Below are positions 1-5,140 of a stretch of DNA of 8,819 nucleotides, piece after piece. Position numbers and translations under genes: made by a program. Source of the stretch: an uncultured Eubacteriales bacterium (lineage in GTDB: Bacteria; Bacillota; Clostridia; Oscillospirales; Acutalibacteraceae); the NCBI GenBank assembly GCA_934541115.1, contig CAKTDF010000042.1:1-8819 (forward strand), read 5' to 3'. The first letter of the stretch is position 1. Each line of letters starts with the position of its first letter. The notes below the pieces were generated by a model. That model searched no databases and had not been told where the DNA came from. It was given only the letters and a program-made list of their open reading frames with translations.

Positions 1-187
1 AGCGTATTTTTGGTTACTTTTGTTACAACCGACAAAAGTAACCCCAGCGGAGCGTACGGGTGTAAAAGCGCATAACCTTTATATATTCAAAGCAAGCGTT
101 GGGCTTAACAAGAATAGCAGCACGTTTACAAAACAAATAGAACTTTTCACATTCCACAACAAATCCGCGAGTGGTGAAAGGCGAGAA
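1..187 (-). repeat. Dispersed repeat copy A (left, inverted relative to the right-hand copies)
   Basis: Positions 11-187 align with the reverse complement of 8641-8819. The first 59 positions differ at only three sites, then identity falls gradually, with one single-base indel, and is lost near 187. Positions 1-10 also resemble the sequence beyond the hairpin of the middle copy (8455-8468), so the element probably continues past the window's left edge. The most conserved parts are a 12-bp-stem hairpin (12-43) and the following GCGGAGCGTACGG (47-59). No transposase is present. It looks like a non-autonomous, MITE- or REP-like intergenic repeat. The family name is unknown to me. The strand is given relative to copies B and C. 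Confidence 0.85.
12..43. repeat. Terminal hairpin of repeat copy A
   Basis: Arms GGTTACTTTTGT (12-23) and ACAAAAGTAACC (32-43) form a perfect 12-bp stem around the 8-nt loop TACAACCG. The same structure recurs in copies B and C. No T-run follows in either direction, so it is not a typical intrinsic terminator. It is more likely a structural or recognition part of the repeat. Confidence 0.85.
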
Positions 188-235
188 CTAAGAGCGCATA
201 GCCGTTTATCTGTAATGGACATGTGTTTTCTGTCA

Positions 236-279
236 GTGCGGCTTTAAAACCGCACCGAAGCCCTCTCTTTCGTTTTTTT
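236..279 (+). terminator. Possible terminator of a gene lying left of the window
   Basis: GTGCGG (236-241) pairs perfectly with CCGCAC (250-255) around an 8-nt loop. A second, weak hairpin, CGAA (256-259) with TTCG (269-272), runs straight into seven T residues (273-279). The first stem is strong but lies about 17 nt before the T-run, and the hairpin next to the T-run has only 4 bp, so this is a poor match to the standard form. It would end transcription entering from the left and insulate the promoter at 348-376. No gene is visible in 188-347. Confidence 0.35.
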
Positions 280-347
280 GCACAAAAGAGCCCTTGATGT
301 TGAAAAACTTTTTGTTTGCATTAAAACGGAATATTTTTTGAAATCGC

Positions 348-376
348 TTGCATATTTATGCATTATACTGTATAAT
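348..376 (+). promoter_or_regulatory. Sigma-A-type promoter of the importer operon
   Basis: A -35 box TTGCAT (348-353) is separated by the ideal 17 bp from a perfect -10 box TATAAT (371-376). The surroundings are AT-rich. The start of transcription would fall near 383, giving a leader of about 75 nt before the binding-protein start at 458. This is the best promoter I find in the window, and no equally good one is visible before argF or carA. Confidence 0.7.
349..362. promoter_or_regulatory. Putative ArgR/AhrC operator (ARG-box-like palindrome)
   Basis: TGCATATTTATGCA is a perfect palindrome (6-bp arms, 2-nt centre). It has the TGnATnnnnATnCA layout of arginine-repressor boxes, differing from the classical TGAAT/ATTCA half-sites at the single variable position. 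It covers most of the -35 box, where bound repressor would block RNA polymerase. ARG boxes often occur in pairs. A half-site-like TGTAT begins at 369 and an ATTCAAG lies at 388-394, but neither completes a convincing second box at the usual spacing. An AT-rich palindrome could arise by chance, so the regulator assignment rests on shape plus the arginine-gene context. Confidence 0.45.
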
Positions 377-397
377 ATCCGCATATTATTCAAGAAT

Positions 398-417
398 TTG
401 GCACGTCGATGTGCCAA
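398..417 (+). other. 5'-UTR hairpin of the importer mRNA
   Basis: TTGGCAC (398-404) and GTGCCAA (411-417) form a perfect 7-bp stem with a 6-nt loop, about 15 nt after the predicted transcription start and about 40 nt before the start codon. No T-run follows. Near-5'-end stems of this kind can protect an mRNA from decay, which would suit a highly expressed binding-protein gene. That role is inference. Confidence 0.5.
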
Positions 418-457
418 GACGAGGAATGAAATATTTATGACTGAGAGGTAAGTTAAA

Positions 458-1303
458 ATGAAAAACACAAAAAAAGTTCTCGCACTCATTCTTGCGGCAG
501 TTATGCTCCTTGCTTTTGCAGCTTGCGGCTCAAAAGAAACAGAAACAACAACTGCACCTGCCGGCGAATCCTCTGCCGCAGACGATGCATCCGAGGCTGC
601 GGATACAAGCCTTGAAGACGTTAAAAAGAGCGGTAAGCTCTCAATCGCAACAAGCCCAGACTTTCCGCCGTTTGAATCGCTTGAGGGCGACGAGGTGGTA
701 GGAATTGAAATCGACCTGCTTAATATGATTGCCGAAAAGCTCGGTGTCGAGCTTGAAATCAATCAGATGGACTTTGAATCTGTTCTTCCCGGTGTCCAGA
801 GCGGAAAATTCAATGTCGGCGTATCGGGAATCACCGTCAACGAGGACCGTAAAAAGAACGCAGATTTTACCGATCCTTACTTCCTTGCCGCACAGGCAAT
901 CATCGTTATGAACGGCAGTGATATCAAGTCAAAGGCTGACCTTGAGGGCAAAACAGTCTCGGTTCAGACCGGCACGACTGCCGAGGATTACTGTATGAAG
1001 AACGGCTATAAGGTTTCCGCTTATCAGGCAAATAATGATGCGCTTTCGGCACTTACGAGCGGAAAGGTTGACGCATGGGTAGTTGATAACCAGACCGGTA
1101 TTGCAATGTCTGAAGAAACAAACGGAAAAACCGTTGTTCTTGACGAGGCTATGACCACGGAGCCGTATTCGTTTGCTTTCAAAAAGGGCAGCACTTCGCT
1201 TGTCAATGAGATCAACAGTTACATTGAAGGCTGGATCAAGGACGGCACGATTGAAAAAATCTTTGAAAAATATGACATACCTTATGTTTCACCCGAAGCA
1301 TAA
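458..1303 (+). CDS. Amino acid ABC transporter substrate-binding lipoprotein
   Basis: Extracytoplasmic solute receptor (SBP_bac_3 / PBPb family) that captures a polar amino acid and hands it to the permease and ATPase encoded next. The 281-aa product begins with a lipoprotein signal: basic KNTKK, a hydrophobic stretch 7-20 and lipobox FAAC with the lipidated Cys at 23. A Ser/Thr/Ala/acidic linker (about 25-50) tethers the binding domain (about 58-275). Family marks are DFPPF (68-72), GIEIDLLNMIAEKLG (82-96), ITVNEDRKKNADFTDPY (125-141), VQTGTT (169-174) and KVDAWVVDN (203-211). By comparison with HisJ, R131 should hold the ligand carboxylate and D210 its amino group. The start is supported by GAGAGG (443-448) 9 nt upstream. 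The substrate is unresolved; arginine, ornithine, cystine or glutamine are all possible, and the arginine genes downstream favour a basic or urea-cycle amino acid. Confidence 0.93.
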   Translation: MKNTKKVLALILAAVMLLAFAACGSKETETTTAPAGESSAADDASEAADTSLEDVKKSGKLSIATSPDFPPFESLEGDEVVGIEIDLLNMIAEKLGVELEINQMDFESVLPGVQSGKFNVGVSGITVNEDRKKNADFTDPYFLAAQAIIVMNGSDIKSKADLEGKTVSVQTGTTAEDYCMKNGYKVSAYQANNDALSALTSGKVDAWVVDNQTGIAMSEETNGKTVVLDEAMTTEPYSFAFKKGSTSLVNEINSYIEGWIKDGTIEKIFEKYDIPYVSPEA

Positions 1304-1318
1304 ATTAAGGGGAAGTCT

Positions 1319-2044
1319 ATGGATAAAATTTCCGTTTTCTTTACAAAGTGGGGCGTTCAGCTTCATGATACTTTCATAGAGCAGGAACGCTATAAATGGC
1401 TGATTGAGGGCCTTGGAAATACACTGGTAATCACGCTCGGAGCGCTCATCATAGGCGTTGCGCTCGGCACGGTTATCGCTATGATAAAGTATTTTTCACA
1501 GGACAAGAAATTCTCTGTTGCCGGAAAAATATGCGATATATATGTAACAACGATTCGCGGAATACCCGTTGTTGTTCTGCTGCTCATTTTCTATTATCTG
1601 ATTCTCAAATCCTCCGAGGGCGTTGTCGTCGGCATAGTGACGTTTGGTCTTAATTCGGCGGCATATATGGCGGAGCTGATACGCAGCGGAATCAACGCCG
1701 TTGATCCGGGTCAGCTTGAAGCAGGACGAAGCCTGGGACTTTCAAAGCTGCAAACGGTCAACCGGATAATTCTTCCGCAGGCGGTCAAGAACATTCTTCC
1801 GGCAATCGGCAACGAATTCATAGCTTTGCTCAAAGAGACCTCGGTTGCCGGCTATGTTGCCGTTAAGGATCTGACAAGGGCGGGCAATCTGATAAGGAAC
1901 AATACCTTTGACGCTTTCAATCCGCTTATTGCAGTTGCGATTGTTTATCTTGTGCTGGTAATTCTTATTACGGCGATTCTCAGCAAAATTGAAAGGAGGC
2001 TTTCCAGAAGTGATAGAAGTAAAAGACCTAAGAAAAAGCTTTGA
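1319..2044 (+). CDS. Amino acid ABC transporter permease (HisM/GlnP type)
   Basis: Integral membrane subunit forming the translocation pore for the amino acid delivered by the upstream lipoprotein. It has 241 aa. Hydrophobic segments lie at about 32-57, 83-97, 101-120 and 202-223, with a less clear one around 156-182. The polar amino acid permease signature RGIPVVVLLLIFYY (80-93) is present. The EAA loop that contacts the ATPase is at about 134-155: E134-A135-G136, then G140, then I150-I151-L152-P153. AAGGGGA (1307-1313) lies 5 nt before the ATG, and the gap to the preceding gene is 15 nt, so the two are co-transcribed. The C-terminal tail is very basic (RRLSRSDRSKRPKKKL) and much of it is encoded in the overlap with the next gene, which may explain its unusual composition. 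Confidence 0.95.
   Translation: MDKISVFFTKWGVQLHDTFIEQERYKWLIEGLGNTLVITLGALIIGVALGTVIAMIKYFSQDKKFSVAGKICDIYVTTIRGIPVVVLLLIFYYLILKSSEGVVVGIVTFGLNSAAYMAELIRSGINAVDPGQLEAGRSLGLSKLQTVNRIILPQAVKNILPAIGNEFIALLKETSVAGYVAVKDLTRAGNLIRNNTFDAFNPLIAVAIVYLVLVILITAILSKIERRLSRSDRSKRPKKKL
1992..1999 (+). promoter_or_regulatory. Ribosome binding site that fixes the ATPase start
   Basis: AAAGGAGG, a near-perfect Shine-Dalgarno sequence inside the permease gene, lies 10 nt before GTG at 2010. It rules out the upstream in-frame TTG at 1989, which precedes the site. Confidence 0.85.
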
Positions 2045-2732
2045 CGGTGTTGAAGTTCTGAAGGGCATCAATGAGACTATCAATAAGGGCGATGTTGCGT
2101 GCATAATCGGTCCCTCAGGCTCGGGAAAGTCAACCTTTTTGCGCTGCCTCAATATGCTTGAAATGCCCACAGGCGGAAAAATCATATTTGAGGGAACGGA
2201 TCTGACAGCAAAAAAGGTCAATCTTGATTTGCACCGTCAGAGAATGGGCATGGTGTTCCAGCAGTTTCACCTGTTCCCGCACATGACCGTTATTGACAAC
2301 CTCACAATGGCGCCGGTCATGCTCAAAAAGGCAACCAGGGAAGCGGCAACCAGGAAAGGTATGGAGCTGCTTGAAAGGGTCGGTCTTGCAGACAGAGCAA
2401 AAGCGTATCCTGCGGAGCTTTCCGGCGGACAAAAGCAGCGTGTCGCAATTGTGCGCGCGCTTTGCATGAATCCTGACGTAATGCTCTTTGACGAACCGAC
2501 GAGCGCCCTTGACCCGGAGATGGTCGGAGAAGTTCTTGATGTTATGAAAGAGCTTGCAAGAGAGGGCATGACAATGGTTGTTGTTACACATGAAATGGGA
2601 TTTGCAAAAGAGGTTGCCAACCGCGTCATGTTCATGGATGAGGGTGTAATCATGGAGGAAGGTACTCCAAAGGATATTTTTGAACACCCGCAATGTGAAC
2701 GTCTCAAAACGTTCCTTTCAAAAGTTCTGTAA
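2010..2732 (+). CDS. Amino acid ABC transporter ATP-binding protein (GlnQ/HisP type)
   Basis: Cytoplasmic ATPase that powers the importer. Starting at GTG 2010 it has 240 aa (MIEVKDLRKSF...), the usual GlnQ length. All ABC motifs are present in order: Walker A GPSGSGKST (34-42), Q-loop VFQQF (82-86), signature LSGGQKQR (137-144), Walker B VMLFDEPT (157-164), D-loop SALD (165-168) and the switch histidine in VVTHEMGFA (H194). The VTHEMGFA and MDEG..EEGTP segments are typical of the polar amino acid subfamily. The gene overlaps the permease by 35 nt, implying tight translational linkage and matched stoichiometry. No methionine-type regulatory C-terminal domain is present, since the protein ends shortly after the catalytic core. 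Confidence 0.95.
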   Translation: MIEVKDLRKSFDGVEVLKGINETINKGDVACIIGPSGSGKSTFLRCLNMLEMPTGGKIIFEGTDLTAKKVNLDLHRQRMGMVFQQFHLFPHMTVIDNLTMAPVMLKKATREAATRKGMELLERVGLADRAKAYPAELSGGQKQRVAIVRALCMNPDVMLFDEPTSALDPEMVGEVLDVMKELAREGMTMVVVTHEMGFAKEVANRVMFMDEGVIMEEGTPKDIFEHPQCERLKTFLSKVL

Positions 2733-2740
2733 TAATTTTT

Positions 2741-2795
2741 GCCGGACGGATTTTTTCTGCCCGGCTTAAGCTGAATTTAACTCTCCTCAGCTTAA
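2741..2795 (+). other. Two consecutive inverted repeats after the ATPase gene
   Basis: GCCGG (2741-2745) pairs with CCGGC (2761-2765), with an inner CGGA/TCTG extension across one mismatch. Directly after it TTAAGCTGA (2766-2774) pairs perfectly with TCAGCTTAA (2787-2795) around a 12-nt loop. Neither stem is followed by a T-run, so they are not standard intrinsic terminators and transcription may read through into argF. They could act as mRNA-end-protecting structures, as attenuating structures, or, for the second palindrome, as a protein-binding site. Confidence 0.45.
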
Positions 2796-2890
2796 ATGTA
2801 TATGACCTAACAGAAAGAGCAGCTCTGTTCGGGAGCCGCTTTGTGCTTGTGCGTTCTTCATGATTTGTTTGTTATATGTATCACGTCTTG

Positions 2891-2942
2891 TTCGGCTACA
2901 GCAAGGCTTCAGTGTGATTATTTTGCTACTTTTGTAGCCGGA
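2891..2942 (+). promoter_or_regulatory. Candidate switchable leader structure before argF
   Basis: CGGCTACA (2893-2900) pairs perfectly with TGTAGCCG (2933-2940), extendable by two outer pairs (one of them a wobble) into the GGAA of the ribosome-site region. A short local hairpin, GCTAC (2925-2929) with GTAGC (2934-2938) and a TTTT loop, uses the same 3' segment, so the two folds exclude each other. The longer fold partly buries the purine-rich GGAAAGG (2940-2946). This looks like an attenuator or translation-control arrangement. I match it to no known riboswitch, and I see no T-box motif. Confidence 0.35.
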
Positions 2943-2960
2943 AAGGCTATGGTAATTGCT

Positions 2961-3944
2961 ATGAACCTTAAAGGAAAAGATTTTTTAAAACTGCTTGACC
3001 TTTCCGCAGAGGATATAAACGGCCTGCTTGACCTTGCGGAAGAACTCAAGCAAAAAAAGAAAAACGGCATTCCCCATAAGCTTTGCGAGGGAAAAAACGT
3101 CGCTCTCATTTTTGAAAAGACCAGTACCAGAACAAGGTGCAGCTTTGAAGTTGCCGCGCGCGACCTCGGAATGGGCTGCACATATCTCGATCCGTCCGGC
3201 TCACAGATCGGTAAAAAAGAAAGCATTGCAGACACGGCGCGCGTTCTTTCATCAATGTTTGACGGAATCGAATACCGCGGATTCGGTCAGTCCATTGTTG
3301 AAGAGCTTGCCGAATATGCTTCGGTTCCGGTTTGGAACGGTCTGACCGATGAGTTTCACCCGACGCAGATACTTGCCGATTTTCTGACGATCAAAGAGCA
3401 CTTCGGTTCTCTCGACGGAATAAAACTCACATATATGGGAGACGCACGGTTCAACATGGGCAACTCCCTCATGGTCGGCTGCGCAAAAATGGGTATGGAC
3501 TTTACCGTATGCGCGCCGAAGGAGTATTTTCCGGATGAAAAGCTCATTGAGGAATGCCGCAAAATTGCCGCAGAAACGGGAGCGGTTCTCTCCTTTACGG
3601 AAGACGCTGCCGAGGGAGCAAAGGACGCGGACGTAATTTATACTGACGTGTGGGTCTCAATGGGCGAGCCTGTTTCTGTTTGGGAGGAGCGAATCAAAGC
3701 TCTTTCGCCGTATCAGGTCAACAAGCAGCTGATGAAAAAGGCAAAGCCCACGGCTGTTTTTATGCATTGTCTCCCGGCGTATCATGATCTCAAGACCGCC
3801 GTTGGCAAAGAAATGGGAGAAAAGTTCAGCCGCAGCGAAATGGAAGTGACAGACGAGGTGTTTGAAAGCGAACAGTCCGTTGTTTTTGAAGAAGCTGAAA
3901 ACAGAATGCACACTATCAAGGCTGTTATGGCGGCAACGCTTTAA
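2961..3944 (+). CDS. argF: Ornithine carbamoyltransferase
   Basis: Cytoplasmic enzyme joining carbamoyl phosphate to L-ornithine to give L-citrulline and phosphate, the sixth step of arginine synthesis. From ATG 2961 it has 327 aa, normal for the family. Motifs: carbamoyl-phosphate loop STRTR (55-59), HPTQ (133-136), ornithine-contact segment DARFNMGNS (161-169), D229 with SMG (233-235), and HCLPA (269-273) with the catalytic Cys270. The residue before the conserved N165 is Phe where E. coli has Asn, and N165 itself is kept. The start is a choice: MNLKGKDFLKLLDLS fits the family N-terminus, while the in-frame ATG 2949 would add MVIA but sits only 2 nt from AAAGG. An anabolic role is favoured by the adjacent carAB; no arcA or arcC is present to suggest arginine breakdown. 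Confidence 0.95.
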   Translation: MNLKGKDFLKLLDLSAEDINGLLDLAEELKQKKKNGIPHKLCEGKNVALIFEKTSTRTRCSFEVAARDLGMGCTYLDPSGSQIGKKESIADTARVLSSMFDGIEYRGFGQSIVEELAEYASVPVWNGLTDEFHPTQILADFLTIKEHFGSLDGIKLTYMGDARFNMGNSLMVGCAKMGMDFTVCAPKEYFPDEKLIEECRKIAAETGAVLSFTEDAAEGAKDADVIYTDVWVSMGEPVSVWEERIKALSPYQVNKQLMKKAKPTAVFMHCLPAYHDLKTAVGKEMGEKFSRSEMEVTDEVFESEQSVVFEEAENRMHTIKAVMAATL

Positions 3945-3964
3945 GGCACAGGTAAAAAAGATTA

Positions 3965-4017
3965 TTCTCACGCACCCGGAGGCGCGCATCTCTCCTCCGG
4001 GCGCCCTTTGTTGAGAA
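3965..4017 (+). terminator. GC-rich hairpin between argF and carA, weak or partial terminator
   Basis: CCCGGAGG (3975-3982) pairs perfectly with CCTCCGGG (3994-4001), continued by GC/GC after one mismatch. An outer pair TTCTCA (3965-3970) with TGAGAA (4012-4017) encloses it. The sequence after the inner stem, CCCTTTGTTG, is only modestly T-rich, so termination is probably incomplete. It could also be an mRNA-stabilising or processing stem. Confidence 0.45.
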
Positions 4018-4036
4018 CATTTGAACGGAAGAAGCT

Positions 4037-5140
4037 ATGAAAAAGATAAATAAAAAACTTGTTTTGGAAGACGGCAGCGAATACTATGGCTACGGCTTCG
4101 GCGCCGACTGCGACAAGGTGTGCGAAATTGTTTTTAACACCTCGCTTGTCGGCTATCAGGAGATTGTCTCCGACCCGTCATATACCGACCAGACGGTTGT
4201 AATGACATATCCGCTCATCGGAAACTACGGAATTTGTGATGATGACTTTGAATGCAAACTGCCGACCATCGGCGGTCTTGTTGTCTATGACTATAATGAC
4301 AGACCGTCCAATTTCCGTTATACAAAAACGCTTTCGGAGCTGCTTGAAGAAAACGGGATTCCGGCAATCAGCGGCGTTGACACAAGAAAGCTAACAAGAA
4401 GTATCCGTGACCTCGGCTCACGCCGCGTTCTCATGACAGCTTCAGACACGCCAAAGGAAAAAGCGCTTGAAATTATCAAAAACACTCCCATACCTCACGA
4501 TGAGGTTCAGCGCGTGAGCTGCAAAAAACGCTGGTATTCGCGAACAGCCAACCCAAAATTCAACGTTGTTGCCGTTGACTGCGGAATCAAGCTGAACATT
4601 GTTCGCTCGCTTAACCGACTCGGCTGCAATGTGACAGTTGTTCCGTATGACACACCGGCGGAAAAAATCGAATTCATGAAACCGGACGGAATTTTTCTTT
4701 CAAACGGTCCCGGCGACCCGGAAAATGTTACGCCTGTTATTGAAACGGTGAAAAAGCTGAAAGGCAAATACCCGATTTTCGGAATTTGCCTCGGTCATCA
4801 GATAATAGCGCTCGCAAGCGGAGCAAAAACATATAAGCTAAAGTTCGGTCACAGGGGCGGCAACCACCCTGTACTCAATAAAAAAACCGGCAAAATTGAG
4901 ATTACTTCGCAAAACCACAGCTATGCTGTTGACGAAAGCAGCCTTGATGGCACAGGGTTGACGGTTACCCACATCAACCTCCTTGACAAAACGGTTGAGG
5001 GGCTTGAAAACAGAGCCGAACGCATTTTCAGCGTTCAGTATCACCCGGAAAGCGCGCCCGGTCCGCAGGACAGCGGCTATCTCTTCGGCGAATTCATAAA
5101 ATATATGCAGGAGGCGAAGGACGATGCCGAAAAGAACTGA
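4037..5140 (+). CDS. carA: Carbamoyl phosphate synthase, small (glutaminase) subunit
   Basis: Class I glutamine amidotransferase subunit that hydrolyses glutamine and channels ammonia to CarB. It has 367 aa. The N-terminal CarA-specific domain (about 1-150) includes NTSLVGYQEIVSDPSY (34-49) and the ISGVDTRKLTR segment (111-121). The C-terminal GATase domain (about 175-358) has NGPGDP (223-228), the nucleophile elbow GICLGHQ (249-255) with Cys251, SQNHSYAV (291-298), and YHPE with catalytic His336 and Glu338. The triad is complete, so the enzyme should use glutamine. The ribosome site GGAAGAAG just before the ATG is weaker than that of carB. Its 3' end overlaps carB by 17 nt. Physical linkage to argF suggests supply for arginine, but carbamoyl phosphate also feeds pyrimidines and no second synthase can be excluded from this window. 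Confidence 0.97.
   Translation: MKKINKKLVLEDGSEYYGYGFGADCDKVCEIVFNTSLVGYQEIVSDPSYTDQTVVMTYPLIGNYGICDDDFECKLPTIGGLVVYDYNDRPSNFRYTKTLSELLEENGIPAISGVDTRKLTRSIRDLGSRRVLMTASDTPKEKALEIIKNTPIPHDEVQRVSCKKRWYSRTANPKFNVVAVDCGIKLNIVRSLNRLGCNVTVVPYDTPAEKIEFMKPDGIFLSNGPGDPENVTPVIETVKKLKGKYPIFGICLGHQIIALASGAKTYKLKFGHRGGNHPVLNKKTGKIEITSQNHSYAVDESSLDGTGLTVTHINLLDKTVEGLENRAERIFSVQYHPESAPGPQDSGYLFGEFIKYMQEAKDDAEKN
5109..5114 (+). promoter_or_regulatory. Ribosome binding site of carB inside carA
   Basis: AGGAGG lies 9 nt before the carB ATG (5124), within the last codons of carA. It supports the overlapping start and strong, coupled translation of the large subunit. Confidence 0.85.

Noticed and set aside
12..43. 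Repeat hairpin read as an intrinsic terminator
   Set aside because: No T-run follows the stem on either strand. The T4 tracts are inside the stem.
161..169. Residue numbers in ArgF: Phe164 in place of the usual Asn, considered as loss of an ornithine contact (residue positions, encoded near 3444-3470)
   Set aside because: The adjacent Asn165 aligns with the ornithine-binding residue and is kept, and an aromatic residue at this place is, as far as I recall, common in clostridial enzymes.
20..247. 75-codon open frame on + strand across repeat copy A, containing the phrase TPAERTGVK
   Set aside because: It lies wholly in and just beyond the repeat. The same phrase recurs on the opposite strand in copies B and C only because the DNA repeats, and the reading frames differ after the indel between copies. 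It has no ribosome site and is composed like non-coding sequence.
426..440. Micro-ORF (Met-Lys-Tyr-Leu-stop) before the binding-protein gene, as a possible leader peptide
   Set aside because: GAGGA touches its ATG with no spacing, it has no run of Arg or other regulatory codons, and no attenuator follows it.
244..762. 172-codon open frame on - strand opposite the importer promoter and binding protein
   Set aside because: It is antisense to a clear lipoprotein gene and its promoter, Ser-rich as expected for a shadow frame, and has no recognisable domain.
2841..2878. Possible promoter before argF (TTGTGC at 2847-2852 with TATATG at 2873-2878)
   Set aside because: The spacing is 20 bp and both boxes are poor matches, so it is not listed as a promoter.
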